64,000 nt of DNA from Bradyrhizobium sp. SZCCT0153 (GCF_018129995.1 NZ_JAFCKS010000003.1:558001-622000), one strand, 5' to 3'. Shown: positions 18,290 to 30,981, counted from the stretch's first letter. Notes: a model not told the origin generated them from the sequence alone. Made by a program: numbers and translations.

Positions 18290-19902
18290 ATGTCCATTCT
18301 CGAAAACACCGTTTCCCCTGGCAGTGCCGGCTACCGCGCCAACCGCGACGGCATGCTCGGACTGATCGACCGCATGCGCGCGCTGGAAGAGCGTACGCGC
18401 GCAGCCTCGGCCGCGGCAAAGGAGCGCTTCCACAAGCGCGGGCAGCTGCTGCCGCGCGAACGCGTCGCGCTGGTGCTCGATCCTGGCGCGCCGTTCATCG
18501 AGCTGTCGACGCTGGCCGGCTACATGTTCGATGTGCCGGATGCCGACAAGAGCGTGCCGGGCGGCGGCGTCATCGCCGGCATCGGCTTCGTCTCGGGAGT
18601 CCGCTGCATGGTCAGCGCCAATGATTCCGGCATCGATGCCGGCGCACTGCAACCCTATGGCCTCGATAAGACGCTGCGTGTGCAGGAGCTCGCGCTAGAG
18701 AACAAGCTGCCCTACGTGCAACTGGTCGAAAGCGCCGGCGCCAACCTTTTGCGCTACCGCGTCGAGGATTTCGTCCGCGGCGGCAACATCTTCCGCAATC
18801 TGGCGCGGCTTTCGGCGGCGGGGCTGCCGGTCGTTACCGTCACGCACGGCTCGTCCACTGCCGGTGGCGCCTATCAAACGGGCCTGTCCGACTACATCGT
18901 CATGGTGCGCGGCCGCACCCGCGCCTTCCTCGCGGGGCCGCCGCTGCTGAAGGCCGCGACCGGCGAGATCGCCACGGAAGAAGAACTTGGCGGCGCCGAG
19001 ATGCACACGCAGGTCTCCGGCCTCGGCGACTATCTCGCCGAGGACGACCGCGATGCCCTGCGTATCGCGCGCGAGATCATGGCGGCTCTGGAGTGGGAGC
19101 GGCCGGGCCGGGCGGAAGCTGATCACAAGCCGCCGCGCTACGACCAGGACGAGCTGCTCGGTATCATGCCGATGGACCACAAGCGCCCCGTGGACATGAA
19201 GCAGGTGATCGCACGCATCGTCGACGATTCCGATTTCACCGAGATGGCGCCGAATTACGGTCCGGCCACCGTCTGTGGCCATGCACGCATCGAAGGGCAG
19301 GCGATCGGCATCATCACCAACAACGGCCCGCTCGATCCGGCCGGCGCCAACAAGGCAACGCATTTCATCCAGGCCTGCTGCCAGACCCGCACGCCGCTGC
19401 TGTATCTGAACAACACCACCGGCTACATGGTCGGCAAGGCCTATGAAGAAGCCGGCATGATCAAGCACGGCTCGAAGATGATCCAGGCGGTGACGTCGGC
19501 GACGGTACCGCAAATCACGATCTATTGCGGCGCCTCGTTCGGCGCCGGCAATTACGGCATGTGCGGCCGCGGTTTCCACCCGCGCTTTTGCTTCTCCTGG
19601 CCGAACGCCAAGACTGCCGTGATGGGCGGCGAGCAGGCCGCCGAGACCATGGCGATCGTGACGGAAGCCGCCGCAGCCCGCCGCGGCAAGCCGATCGAAA
19701 AGGACAAGCTCGACGCCATGAAGGCGCAGATCATCGGCGTGTTCGACGGCCAGATGGACGTGTTCTCGACCAGCGCGCGCGTGCTCGACGACGGCGTGAT
19801 CGATCCGCGCGACACCCGCGCGGTCCTGTCTGAGGTACTTGCGATCTGCCGCGAGGGCGACGCACGGACACCTCAGCGCATGCAGTTCTCGGTGGCCCGC
19901 CC

Positions 19903-19906
<4 letters not shown>
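18290..19906 (+). CDS. Biotin-dependent acyl-CoA carboxylase, carboxyltransferase (beta) subunit
   Basis: 538 aa. Tandem crotonase-like carboxyltransferase halves: N-terminal with RFHKRGQLLPRERVALVLDP and HGSSTAGGAYQTGLSDY; C-terminal with NNGPLDPAGANKATHFIQ and GASFGAGNYGMCGR. It transfers CO2 from carboxybiotin to an acyl-CoA. Length and motifs resemble methylcrotonyl-CoA and geranyl-CoA carboxylase beta subunits more than propionyl-CoA carboxylase; I cannot separate these two without an alignment. The ATG at 18290 is chosen because upstream in-frame codons lie in a repeat. The stop overlaps the alpha subunit start (ATGA). Confidence 0.92.
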
Positions 19907-21879
<1,973 letters not shown>

Positions 21880-21895
21880 GCCGGCACGACGCTAT

Positions 21896-21986
21896 CGTAG
21901 GGTAGGCAAAGGCGCATAGGGCCGTGCCCACCAGTGCCGCGATTGCCATGGAATGGTGGGCACGCTTCGCTTTGCCCGTCCTACGG
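21896..21986 (+). repeat. Palindromic intergenic repeat, family D copy 2
   Basis: Imperfect arms around TCGTAGGGTAGGCAAAGG and CTTTGCCCGTCCTACGG enclose inner arms CGTGCCCACCA / TGGTGGGCACG. It lies between the convergent carboxylase alpha gene and the ABC ATPase gene; its right arm overlaps the last codons and stop of the latter, so the repeat supplies the stop codon (TAG at 21983-21981). Related to 17121-17213. Confidence 0.75.
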
Positions 21987-22976
21987 GATCGAGTTCGGTC
22001 GCCCCGTCCCCTCATTGAGCAAACACGCCACCTGATGACGATCACCGGTATCCACCAGCGCCGGCCGCTCCGTCCTGCATCGCTCCATCGCAAACCGGCA
22101 GCGGGTGTGGAACGCGCAGCCGGAGGGTGGATTGACCGGGCTCGGCACGTCGCCGTCGACCAGCGGCACGAGCTTCTTCGCGAGCGGGTTCGCAACCGGC
22201 ACCGAGGCGAGCAGGGCCTGCGTGTAGGGATGGCGCGGACTGCGGAACAGCTCGTCCTTGTCGGCGATCTCGACGATGCGTCCGAGATACATCACGGCGA
22301 CGCGGTGGCTGATATGGGCGACCACGGCAAGGTCGTGCGCGATGAAGAGATAGGAGAAGCCGTGCTGGCGTTGCAGGTCGATCAAGAGGTTGATCACCTG
22401 GGCCTGGATCGAGACGTCGAGTGCGGAGACCGGCTCGTCGCAGACGATCAGACGCGGCCCGAGCGCCAGCGCGCGCGCGATGCAGATGCGCTGGCGCTGG
22501 CCGCCGGAGAATTGATGCGGGAAATTGCGCATCTGGTCGGGCCGAAGGCCAACCTGCTCGAACAGCCTTGCTGTGCGTGCCTCCAGCGCCTTGCCGGTCG
22601 CGAGCCCGTGCACGGCGAGCGGCTCGCCGACGATGTCGCCTGCGGTCATGCGCGGATTGAGCGAGGCGAACGGGTCCTGGAACACGATCTGCATCGAGCG
22701 CCGGTGCGGGCGCAGCGCCGTCTTTGAGAGATGGGTGATGTCCGCGCCATCGAGGCGGATCTGGCCCGAGGTCGGCTCCACCAGCCGCAGCACGCTGCGT
22801 GCCACCGTCGATTTGCCGCAACCGGATTCGCCGACCAGGCCCAGCGTCTCGCCGACTCCAACTGAAAACGAGACGCCGTCGACGGCATGCACGGTGCCGA
22901 CCTGCCGGCGCAACACGCCCGCGCGCACCGGATAGTGTTTCGTGAGATCGGTGACCTCGAGCAGCGCCTCGGTCAT
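21981..22976 (-). CDS. Dipeptide/oligopeptide ABC transporter ATP-binding protein (DppF/OppF-like)
   Basis: 331 aa. Walker [10 protein letters not shown], signature FSGGQRQR, Walker [13 protein letters not shown], and the C-terminal oligopeptide extension with cysteines ([16 protein letters not shown]) typical of the Opp/Dpp ATPases that carry an Fe-S cluster-like motif. It is the last gene of a five-gene importer; its ATG overlaps the stop of the preceding ATPase (ATGA). The final residues are encoded within a palindromic repeat. Energises import of peptides or similar solutes. Confidence 0.92.
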   Translation of the reverse strand: MTEALLEVTDLTKHYPVRAGVLRRQVGTVHAVDGVSFSVGVGETLGLVGESGCGKSTVARSVLRLVEPTSGQIRLDGADITHLSKTALRPHRRSMQIVFQDPFASLNPRMTAGDIVGEPLAVHGLATGKALEARTARLFEQVGLRPDQMRNFPHQFSGGQRQRICIARALALGPRLIVCDEPVSALDVSIQAQVINLLIDLQRQHGFSYLFIAHDLAVVAHISHRVAVMYLGRIVEIADKDELFRSPRHPYTQALLASVPVANPLAKKLVPLVDGDVPSPVNPPSGCAFHTRCRFAMERCRTERPALVDTGDRHQVACLLNEGTGRPNSIP

Positions 22977-23980
22977 GCCACCTCCGCCACGTCGGCCGCG
23001 CGCCAGCATGCGGCGAGATGGCCGCCGCCCCAATCCGTGAGCGGCGGATATTCGGCCTCGCAGCGCTTGATCGCGAGCTTGCAGCGCGGCGCAAAAGCGC
23101 AGCCTTTCGGCAGCCCGACCAGCGACGGCACAGTGCCGGGAATTTCGTTCAGCCGTTCCTGCGCGGCGACACCCGACGCCGGCACGGCCGGGATCGAGGC
23201 CATCAGCCCGCGCGTGTAGGGATGCATCGGCGCGGCGAACAGCGCCTCGACGCTGGCTTCCTCGACTTTCCTGCCCGCGTACATCACGATCACGCGCTGC
23301 GCCGTCTGCGCGACGACGCCGAGGTCATGCGTGATGAGCACGAGCCCGGTGCCGAGCTCCTTCTGGAGGTCGAGGATCAGCGCCAGGATCTGCGCCTGGA
23401 TGGTGACGTCGAGCGCGGTCGTCGGCTCGTCCGCGAGCAGCAGCGCCGGCCGGCAGGCCAGCGCCATCGCGATCATCGCGCGCTGGCGCATGCCGCCGGA
23501 GAGCTGGTGCGGATATTCCCGTGCGCGCCGCGCCGGTTCGGGGATGCGCACCAGGCGCAGCATCTCGACCGCGACGTCGCGGGCCTCTTTCGACGACATG
23601 TTCCGATGCAGCCGCACGGCCTCGACGATCTGGTCGCCGATCCGCATCACCGGATTGAGCGAGGTCATCGGCTCCTGGAAGATCATGGAGATGCGGTTGC
23701 CCCTGACAGCGCGCATCGCTGCCTCGTCCAGTGCCAGCAGATCGGTGCCTTCGAGCGTGATCGAGCCGCCGACGATGCGGCCGGGCGGGTCGGGTACCAG
23801 CCGCATCAGCGAGAGGGCAGTGACGCTCTTGCCGCAGCCGGATTCGCCGACGATGGCCAGCGTCTCGCCGCGCCTCACGGTGAACGAGACGTCGTCGACC
23901 GCCCTGAACAGGCCGGAATTGGTGAAGAACACCGTCTTCAGATTCTTCACCTCGAGCACGAGATCGGATTTTTCCGCCAT
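22973..23980 (-). CDS. Dipeptide/oligopeptide ABC transporter ATP-binding protein (DppD/OppD-like)
   Basis: 335 aa. Walker [10 protein letters not shown], signature [10 protein letters not shown], Walker [13 protein letters not shown], and C-terminal [20 protein letters not shown] at 23980 shares one base with the permease stop (TGATG). It pairs with the downstream DppF-like ATPase as the heterodimeric motor of the importer. Confidence 0.92.
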   Translation of the reverse strand: MAEKSDLVLEVKNLKTVFFTNSGLFRAVDDVSFTVRRGETLAIVGESGCGKSVTALSLMRLVPDPPGRIVGGSITLEGTDLLALDEAAMRAVRGNRISMIFQEPMTSLNPVMRIGDQIVEAVRLHRNMSSKEARDVAVEMLRLVRIPEPARRAREYPHQLSGGMRQRAMIAMALACRPALLLADEPTTALDVTIQAQILALILDLQKELGTGLVLITHDLGVVAQTAQRVIVMYAGRKVEEASVEALFAAPMHPYTRGLMASIPAVPASGVAAQERLNEIPGTVPSLVGLPKGCAFAPRCKLAIKRCEAEYPPLTDWGGGHLAACWRAADVAEVA

Positions 23981-24873
23981 CAGCCGCGCTGCCGGGGATC
24001 GAGGATGTCGCGCAGGGCGTCGCCGAACAGGTTGGCGCCGAACACGGCGAGGCTGATCGCGATGCCCGGGAAGATCACCAGCCACGGCGCGGTGCGGACA
24101 TATTCGGCCGCGGATTCCGACAGCATGCGGCCCCAGGACGGATAAGGCTCTGGAATGCCGAGGCCCAGGAACGAGAGCGAGGCCTCGGTCAGGATGGTCG
24201 AGCCGAGTTGCGCGGTCGCAAGCACGATCAGCGGCGCCAGCGTGTTCGGCAGCACGTGGCGCAGTGCGATGCGCACTTCGCTCATGCCGATCGACTTGGC
24301 GGCCTCGACGAATGGCAGTTCGCGCAGCGCCAGCGTGTTGGCGCGGACGACGCGCGACACGGTCGGGATCAGCGGAATGGCGATGGCGATGATGACATTC
24401 GGGAGCGACGGGCCGAGCGCCGCCGTCATGATCAGGGCCAGAACCAGCAGCGGCAGCGCCTGGAGAACGTCGGAGATGCGCTGGAACACAAGATCGACCC
24501 AGCCGGAGAGATAGCCCGAGGTCAATCCGACGATGACGCCGATCGCGCCGCCGAGCGCGGTCGAGCCGATCCCGACCGCAAGGGAGATCCGCGAGCCGTG
24601 GATTATGCGGCTGAAGACGTCGCGGCCGAAGGAATCGGTGCCCATCCAGTGCGTCAGGCTCGGGCGCGCCAGCGCGCCGGCGGCGTCGATCGTCAGGGGA
24701 TCATAGCGCGCGATGAAATCGGCGAAGATCGCCGTGACCACGAACAGTGTCATGATGACGAGGCCGGCCGCGCCCAGCACGTGCCGTTGCGCCAGAAACA
24801 GCACACGCCGCCAGCCGCCGGCAGCATGCGCGCCGGCGCGTCTCAGTTCGAGATCATAGTCGATCGTAGCCAA
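23980..24873 (-). CDS. Dipeptide/oligopeptide ABC transporter permease (DppC-like)
   Basis: 297 aa with an OppC-type N-terminus, about six membrane segments, and the EAA loop ([19 protein letters not shown]). [19 protein letters not shown] is the conserved region after the first membrane segment of DppC proteins. Ten bases separate it from the preceding permease gene. Inner-membrane channel half. Confidence 0.92.
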   Translation of the reverse strand: MATIDYDLELRRAGAHAAGGWRRVLFLAQRHVLGAAGLVIMTLFVVTAIFADFIARYDPLTIDAAGALARPSLTHWMGTDSFGRDVFSRIIHGSRISLAVGIGSTALGGAIGVIVGLTSGYLSGWVDLVFQRISDVLQALPLLVLALIMTAALGPSLPNVIIAIAIPLIPTVSRVVRANTLALRELPFVEAAKSIGMSEVRIALRHVLPNTLAPLIVLATAQLGSTILTEASLSFLGLGIPEPYPSWGRMLSESAAEYVRTAPWLVIFPGIAISLAVFGANLFGDALRDILDPRQRG

Positions 24874-24882
24874 GCAGCTCTC

Positions 24883-25830
24883 CTAATCCGTGTACCTGAT
24901 CCGCGGATCGAACACGGCGTACAGCATGTCGACGATGAAATTGGCGCTCACCACCACGACGGCGATCAGCATCACGAGGTTCTGCACGATCGGATAGTCG
25001 CGCCAGCGGATCGCCTCGACCAGGAAGCGGGCGACGCCGGGGATGTTGAACACGGTCTCCGTCACAATGAGGCCGCCGATCAGGAACGCGGCCTCGATGC
25101 CGATCACGGTGATGACGGGCAGGATCGCGTTCTTCAGCGCATGCTGATAATTCACGGTGGCATCGGAGGCGCCCTTGGCGCGCGCGGTGCGGATATAGTC
25201 CTGCCTCAGCACCTCCAGCATCGAGGATCGGGTGATGCGCATGGTCAGCGCGGCGCTGCGGAAGCCGACGGCGGCGGCGGGCACGGCGTAGGTGGCGAAC
25301 GCCTCGAGCCAGGTCTGTGGATTTGGATTGAAGATCGGCATCCGATTGAACATCGCCACCGACGCGGTGAGGATGAGCAATCCAAGCCAGAACGAAGGCA
25401 GCGACAATCCGCTCAGGCTGACGACGCGGAGCGCGTAATCGAGCCGCGTGCCCTGCTTCACCGCGCTGATGACGCCGAGCGGAATGCCGATCGACGCCGA
25501 GAACAGCAGCGCCAGCCCGGCAAGCCGCGCGGTGATCGGAATCCGCGGCAAGATCTCCTGGAGCGCCGGCTTCTCGGAGACGTAGGAGTAACCAAAGTCA
25601 CCACGCAGAAAACCGCTGATCCAGTGCCAGTATTGCAAGATCAGCGGCTGGTCGATGCCGAGCTCCTTTTCCAGATTGGCCTTGTCGGCGGGATCGACAT
25701 AGCCGGCCGCGGCAAACAGGATGTCGACGATGTTGCCGGGCACGATGCGCAGCAGGAAGAAGATGACGACCGAGATCCCGAACAGGGTCACGAGCATCAG
25801 AAGCAGGCGCCGCACCAGATAGGCAAACAT
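24883..25830 (-). CDS. Dipeptide/oligopeptide ABC transporter permease (DppB-like)
   Basis: 315 aa. N-terminal membrane segment (YLVRRLLLMLVTLFGISVV), periplasmic region, then five membrane segments. The EAA motif is near DYIRTARAKGASDATVNYQH. It forms the channel with the DppC-like protein. It lies 40 bp after the binding-protein gene, in the standard A-B-C-D-F order. Confidence 0.92.
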   Translation of the reverse strand: MFAYLVRRLLLMLVTLFGISVVIFFLLRIVPGNIVDILFAAAGYVDPADKANLEKELGIDQPLILQYWHWISGFLRGDFGYSYVSEKPALQEILPRIPITARLAGLALLFSASIGIPLGVISAVKQGTRLDYALRVVSLSGLSLPSFWLGLLILTASVAMFNRMPIFNPNPQTWLEAFATYAVPAAAVGFRSAALTMRITRSSMLEVLRQDYIRTARAKGASDATVNYQHALKNAILPVITVIGIEAAFLIGGLIVTETVFNIPGVARFLVEAIRWRDYPIVQNLVMLIAVVVVSANFIVDMLYAVFDPRIRYTD

Positions 25831-25870
25831 CCTTCGCCCTCCGCGAGCCGCTAGTCTTCAGCCTGGCGCG

Positions 25871-27469
25871 CTACTTGTCGAGCCACACGTCCTCGTAGCG
25901 AAAGCCGTTATAGGAGCTGTTCGACATGATCGTGACGCCCTTGACATAGGGCTGCCAGCAGGTACCGGCCCGGGCATGGAAGATGATCGGACGGGCGACG
26001 TCCTCCTGCAGCTTTTTGTCGATATCCCAGACCAGCGGCTTGCGCTTGCCGATGTCGGTCTCCTGCGACTGCGCGTCGAACAGCTTCTCGATCTCCTTGT
26101 TGCAGTAATTGGTGTAGTTCCGTTCTGAGCCGCAGGAATAGTTTTCGTAGAAGGATTGGTCGGGGTCGTCGACGGAATTGCCGGTCAGATTGAGGCCGAG
26201 CATGTAATCCTTGCGCGCGACTTTCGGGAACCAGTTCGCGGTCTCGACGACGTCGAGCTCGCCGTCGATATAGATGCTCTTGAGCTGATCGATCAGGATC
26301 ACCGCGGGGTCGCGATATTCGGCGATATTGCGCGTCGAGATTTTTACCGCGAGGTGCTTGTCCGGGCCGTAGCCCGCCTTCTGCATCAGCTTCTTCGCTT
26401 CCTCCCGGCTCGCGTTCACGTCAGGGCCATAGCCCGGAATGGTCGCCAGCTTGTCCTTGGGCATGCCCCAGATGCCCTGAGGTGGCGGCAGCATGGTGCC
26501 GCCGATATCGGCCTGGCCTTCGAACAGGATATCGACGAAGGCCTTCCGGTCGAGTGCCATCGCCATCGCTCGGCGGATATCGATGTTGTCGAACGGTGGG
26601 GAGGTCGAATTGACGATGATGTTGGTCGAGACATTGGTCGGCTCGACGACGCAAACCGCGTTCGGCGCCTGCGACTTGATGTCCTTCAAGAGCGGAATCG
26701 TGATGTGCGTCGGGAAGGTCATGTCGAACTTGCCGGCGACGAAGGCGAGAATCGCGGTCGAGCGGTTCGTGATGATCGTGTACTCGATGCCGTCGAGATA
26801 TGGCAGGCCCTTCTTCCAGTAGTCAGGATTTCGCGTCAGCTTGATCGATTCGTTGGCCTTGAACTCGACGAATTTGAACGGCCCGGTTCCGATCGGATGG
26901 GTGCGCATGTCCGCCGGCGAGACGTGACAGGGATAGACCGGCGTATAGCCGGACGCGAGCATCGCCAGCAGCGAAGGTTGCGGCCGCTTCAGATCGAAGG
27001 AGACCTCGAAATCGCCGTTGGGCGTGACGTCGTTGACTTCGCTGTACCAGGCCTTGCGTGGATTCTGCCGCAACTTCTGCTGCGATTTGCCCATCAGGAG
27101 ATCGAAAGTGCACTTGACGTCGGCCGATGTGAACGGCTTTCCGTCATGCCATTTGACGCCCTGACGCAGCTTGAACGTCAGTTTCTTGTTGTCGCTGCTC
27201 CAGGACCAGCTCTCGGCCAGATCAGGCCTCAGGGTATCAGGGCTGTTCTGCGCGATGTGCTGGTCATAAATGACGAGATTATTGAAGACCCCCATGAACG
27301 GCACGTTGACCGAATAGGTCGCACCTTCGAGGATGGAGGCGTTGGCCGGACTGTCGCGATGATACATCCGCAGGACACCGCCCTGCTTGGGCTCGCCGGC
27401 GAGCGTAGTGGTTGAGGCCGTCAGCACAGATAGCGCCGCCATCGCGGCGAGCGCCCATACGCTCCGCAT
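25871..27469 (-). CDS. Peptide/nickel-type ABC transporter substrate-binding protein (SBP family 5)
   Basis: 532 aa. Sec signal peptide (MRSVWALAAMAALSVLTAST...LAGE) and a cluster C periplasmic binding fold: LTFKLRQGVKWHDGKPFTSADVK is the family hallmark (seen as KLRQGVKWHDGKPFTSADV). GGGAGG lies 6 bp before the second of two close ATG codons (27469), which is therefore preferred over the first (27475). It is the first gene of the importer operon. The ligand may be a peptide, opine or other solute; it cannot be read here. Confidence 0.92.
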   Translation of the reverse strand: MRSVWALAAMAALSVLTASTTTLAGEPKQGGVLRMYHRDSPANASILEGATYSVNVPFMGVFNNLVIYDQHIAQNSPDTLRPDLAESWSWSSDNKKLTFKLRQGVKWHDGKPFTSADVKCTFDLLMGKSQQKLRQNPRKAWYSEVNDVTPNGDFEVSFDLKRPQPSLLAMLASGYTPVYPCHVSPADMRTHPIGTGPFKFVEFKANESIKLTRNPDYWKKGLPYLDGIEYTIITNRSTAILAFVAGKFDMTFPTHITIPLLKDIKSQAPNAVCVVEPTNVSTNIIVNSTSPPFDNIDIRRAMAMALDRKAFVDILFEGQADIGGTMLPPPQGIWGMPKDKLATIPGYGPDVNASREEAKKLMQKAGYGPDKHLAVKISTRNIAEYRDPAVILIDQLKSIYIDGELDVVETANWFPKVARKDYMLGLNLTGNSVDDPDQSFYENYSCGSERNYTNYCNKEIEKLFDAQSQETDIGKRKPLVWDIDKKLQEDVARPIIFHARAGTCWQPYVKGVTIMSNSSYNGFRYEDVWLDK

Positions 27470-27734
27470 GCTCATCCTCCCTGGACATCGGCCTTTTGCG
27501 GCCTGTTTGTCGCGACGATAGCGACGCGGGCCCTGCGAAGCAACCCGCAAGGGCGGCAGCGCTCTCGACAATTCGGATGACGCGAGGCCGCAGGAGGTTC
27601 ACACATTTCATAATGTGGGAGTGCAGGTGCGAACGGATGGTTCCTGTGCCGAGCCGCCGCGACAAGCTTCGCTGTCGTCCCGGGTCCGCGCCGACGTTGG
27701 TTCTGGATGACAGTGAAGTTTGTGGTTGTGCCTG

Positions 27735-29285
27735 TCACACGATCCTTGACGTCTTGTTCCCCCAATACCGGTCCCGCAGCAGGCGCTTGTAAAGCTTCCC
27801 CGTCGGCAGCCGCGGCAATTCCTTCTCGAAATCCACCGAGCGCGGCACCTTCTGCCGCGACAATGACGCGCCGCAGAAGGCGATCAGCTCCTCGGCGAGC
27901 GCCTCGCCCGGCACCACGCCCGGCATCGGCTGCACCACGGCCTTCACCTCTTCGCCGAGATCGGGATTGGGGACGCCGAACACCGCGGCGTCCGCGACCT
28001 TCGGATGGGTGATGAGCAAATTCTCGCATTCCTGCGGATAGATGTTCACCCCGCCCGAGATGATCATGAAGGTCGCACGGTCGGTGAGGTAGAGGTAGCG
28101 ATCCGCGTCGACATAGCCGACGTCGCCGACCGTGCTCATGCTGCCGTCGGCCGAGCGCGCCTCTTTCGTCTTCTCCGGATCGTTGAAATATTCGAACGGC
28201 GATCCAGTCTTGAACCACACTTGCCCCGGCGTGCCGGTCGGGCACGCCTGCATGTTCTCGTCGAGGATATGGAGGTCGCCGAGCAGCACCTTGCCGACGG
28301 TGCCGCGATGGGCGAGCCATTCCTCGCTGTTGCAGGCGGTAAAGCCGAGGCCCTCGGTCGCGCCGTAATATTCGTGGATGATCGGGCCCCACCATTTGAT
28401 GATGTCGTCCTTGACCAGCGCCGGGCAGGGCGCGGCGGCGTGGATCGCGATCTCCAGCGAGGACAAATCGTAGCGCTTTCGTACCTCCTCAGGCAGCTTC
28501 AGCATGCGCGAGAACATCGTCGGCACCAGCTGGGTATGGGTGATGCCCCACTGCTGCACGAGCTGCAGGTAGCGCTCGGGATCGAAATTCTCCATGATGA
28601 TCACGGTCCCGCCCATGCGGATCGTGAGGTTGACCGCCGCCTGCGGCGCCGAGTGATAGAGCGGCGCCGGCGACAGATAGACCATGCCCTCGCGGTAGTG
28701 CCAAAGCTTTGTCAGGAAATCGAACAGCGGCAGATTGTGCTTCGGCGGCTCCTCCGGTAGCGGCCGCAGGATGCCCTTGGGCCGTCCAGTCGTGCCCGAC
28801 GAGTAGAGCATCGCGGTGCCGAGCCATTCATCCGCAATCGGCGTCTTCGGCATGTCGGCGGTCACCTCGGCAAGTCCGACGATGCGGTCGCTCTCCCCGG
28901 GGCCGTCGGCGACGATGCAGAGCTTGATGTCGGGGCAGGCCTTGATCGCCTCGCGCGCGATGTCGAGTTTCGCCGCAGATGTGATCAGGATCTTCGACTG
29001 GCTGTTGACGAGGAGATAAGCGAGCTCGCCCGGCGTCAGGAACGAGTTGATGCAGGTGTAGTACAGCCCGGAGCGCTCGCCCGCGCCGCAGGCTTCGAGG
29101 TAGCGCGAATTGTTCTCCATGAAGATCGAGTAATGGTCGAGCCGCTTCAGGCCGCGCTTGCGGAACAGATGCGCCAGGCGATTGCTGCGCGCGTCGAGCT
29201 CGCGATAGGTGACCGCCTCGCCTGTTCCAGCCATGATGAAGGCAGGCTGGAGCGGGCGTAGGCGGGCATGCTGACCTGGGTACAT
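27735..29285 (-). CDS. AMP-dependent acyl-CoA synthetase
   Basis: 516 aa ANL enzyme: YSSGTTGRPKGILRP, YYGATEGLGFTAC, DRATFMIISGGVNIYP and a C-terminal catalytic Lys in LPTGKLYKRLLRD. It activates a carboxylic acid with ATP and CoA; specificity is unknown. ATG with GGAGG upstream. It is 18 bp downstream of the iron-type alcohol dehydrogenase on the same strand, so the two are probably co-transcribed. Confidence 0.9.
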   Translation of the reverse strand: MYPGQHARLRPLQPAFIMAGTGEAVTYRELDARSNRLAHLFRKRGLKRLDHYSIFMENNSRYLEACGAGERSGLYYTCINSFLTPGELAYLLVNSQSKILITSAAKLDIAREAIKACPDIKLCIVADGPGESDRIVGLAEVTADMPKTPIADEWLGTAMLYSSGTTGRPKGILRPLPEEPPKHNLPLFDFLTKLWHYREGMVYLSPAPLYHSAPQAAVNLTIRMGGTVIIMENFDPERYLQLVQQWGITHTQLVPTMFSRMLKLPEEVRKRYDLSSLEIAIHAAAPCPALVKDDIIKWWGPIIHEYYGATEGLGFTACNSEEWLAHRGTVGKVLLGDLHILDENMQACPTGTPGQVWFKTGSPFEYFNDPEKTKEARSADGSMSTVGDVGYVDADRYLYLTDRATFMIISGGVNIYPQECENLLITHPKVADAAVFGVPNPDLGEEVKAVVQPMPGVVPGEALAEELIAFCGASLSRQKVPRSVDFEKELPRLPTGKLYKRLLRDRYWGNKTSRIV

Positions 29286-29303
29286 CGATCCTCCGGCTTT
29301 GAA

Positions 29304-30458
29304 TCATGCGGCGAGAAGCAGGATTTCGCGCAACTGCGCCGGGCTGTCGATCTTGCGCGGATTGCGCGGCACCCAGGGCGTGCGCATCGCCTGTTCGGCG
29401 ATGGCGTCGAAATGCTCGGGCGAGACGCGCACGTCGGCGAGGCTGCGCGGCATGCCGAGCGAACGGATGAAGGCATCGAGCACGTCGGCGGCGTTGTGGC
29501 CGGGAAAGCCCATCGCGGCCGCGACGATCATCTGGCGCTCGGCATTCGCGCTCGCGTTCCATCGCATCACGGCCGGCAGCATGATGCAGGAGGTGTGGCC
29601 GTGCGGCACGTCGAAGGCCGCGCCCAGAACGTAGCCGATGCCATGGCTCGCCCCCATCGGCACGCCGGCTGCGAGCGCGCCCATCGACAGCCAGGTGCCG
29701 ATCTGGGCGTCCATCCGCGCGTCGAGATCGGAAGGGTCGGCCTTCACCCGCGGCAGCGAGTCGGCCAGCATCGCGAGCCCCTTGACCGATTGCGCGTCGG
29801 CATAGGGATGGGTTTCGCGCGAGCAGATCGCCTCGACGCAATGATCGATGGCGCGGATGCCGGTCGAGAGGAACAGCCATTCCGGCGTGTGCACGGTGAT
29901 GGCGGGATCGAGGATGGTCGCCCGCGGCACCGTCAGCGGGTGCCGCAGCATCTGCTTCACATGCGTGCTGCGGTCGGTGACGCCCGCGATCGATGAGAAC
30001 TCGCCGCCGGCGATCGTAGTCGGCACGCTGATCTGGCGCACGACCGGCGCAGTCATCTCGGGCGCGACGCCCTTGTGCACCCGGATACGCTCGATGCCCT
30101 CGATGTCGTCGATGCCGTTGGCGAGGCAGAGCTGCACCGCCTTGGCGCCGTCGGTGATCGAGCCGCCGCCCACCGTGACGATCAGATCGGCGCCCGCCTC
30201 GCGCGCCGCATTGGTGGCCGCGATCACCGCTTCGCGCGGCGTGTGCGCCGGCATCGCGTCGAACAGGCCGGCGCAGCGCGCGCCCAGCGCATCTTTGATC
30301 TTCGTGATCTCGTCGGTCTGCCGGTTCAGCGTGCCGGAGACCATGAGGAACGCACGGCGCGTCCCCAGCCGGTCCATCTGCGCGACGATGGCCGCGGCCG
30401 CCGGGTGACCGAACACGACCTCCTCGATCGCGCCGTAAACGACACGTCCCTGGTGCAC
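29304..30458 (-). CDS. Iron-containing alcohol dehydrogenase / maleylacetate reductase-like
   Basis: 384 aa from a GTG with a strong GGGAGGACAGGC upstream; a longer ATG start at 30527 lacks a comparable ribosome site. NAD(P)-binding loop TVGGGSITDGAKA, metal ligand region GIRAIDHCVEAICSRETHP and later ASHGIGYVL...FDVPHGHTS with conserved His residues. Group III dehydrogenase fold. Maleylacetate reductases of aromatic degradation are close relatives, but no ring-cleavage dioxygenase is nearby, so the substrate is left open. Confidence 0.87.
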   Translation of the reverse strand: MHQGRVVYGAIEEVVFGHPAAAAIVAQMDRLGTRRAFLMVSGTLNRQTDEITKIKDALGARCAGLFDAMPAHTPREAVIAATNAAREAGADLIVTVGGGSITDGAKAVQLCLANGIDDIEGIERIRVHKGVAPEMTAPVVRQISVPTTIAGGEFSSIAGVTDRSTHVKQMLRHPLTVPRATILDPAITVHTPEWLFLSTGIRAIDHCVEAICSRETHPYADAQSVKGLAMLADSLPRVKADPSDLDARMDAQIGTWLSMGALAAGVPMGASHGIGYVLGAAFDVPHGHTSCIMLPAVMRWNASANAERQMIVAAAMGFPGHNAADVLDAFIRSLGMPRSLADVRVSPEHFDAIAEQAMRTPWVPRNPRKIDSPAQLREILLLAA

Positions 30459-30565
30459 GCCTGTCCTCCCGGACAATTCGTCTTGCTTTTGTGAGGATAA
30501 TCTAGCCGAGCCGGGCGCGCCCGTCATGTGCGAAGACGCTGGGGCAACTCTTGCCCTACCCCTCC

Positions 30566-30784
30566 AGGGCAGGGCTATCGCATATGACAGCGGGAGGTTT
30601 CCGAAAGACCTCGGCCTGCATGGTTCGAGACGCCCGCTTTGGCGGGCTCCTCACCATGAGGGTCTGATATCTCACCGCAAAACGCGACCTCATCCTGAGG
30701 GCCCGCCGTAGGCGGGCGTCTCGAAGGATGGGCCGCAGGCAAGCTGCCCGCCACGCTTTTCTTCATATGCGATAGCCCTGCCCT
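30566..30784 (+). repeat. Nested palindromic element, family C copy 1 with 22-bp outer inverted repeats
   Basis: A perfect 22-bp inverted repeat (30566-30587 and 30763-30784, core GGGCTATCGCATATGA) encloses a second long palindrome (30612-30740) with arms near GGTTCGAGACGCCCGC and GCGGGCGTCTCGAAGGATGG. The inner part is related to 51427-51547; the outer 22-bp arms are not seen there. The 523-bp stretch from 30459 to 30981 has no convincing gene; besides this element it holds only the upstream region of the RND adaptor (30785-30981). No transposase is encoded. Confidence 0.85.
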
Positions 30785-30981
30785 CCAGGGGAGGGTGACA
30801 CCTTCAATGCGGCTCGAGCGCAGTCGACCATCCATCTGTCAACCCGCCATCCGGCCGGGGCGTCGTTCAAAGCAATGCGCGCGCTTTGGTCTTGAAGAGT
30901 TCATCATTGCCACCCATCTTGTGGCGCCCGCGGGGAGAAGAGTATCCTGCTTTTTCCGCGGCTTTTATGCGAGGACCTGGG

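Noticed and set aside
24208..25854. 548-codon frame antisense to the two permease genes
   Set aside because: Extremely Arg/Gln/Asp/His-rich product, as expected from the complement of hydrophobic membrane segments.
27470..27734. Possible small gene or RNA in the 265-bp gap between the peptide-binding protein and acyl-CoA synthetase genes
   Set aside because: No supported start with ribosome site, hairpin with T-tract, or recognisable RNA structure was seen.
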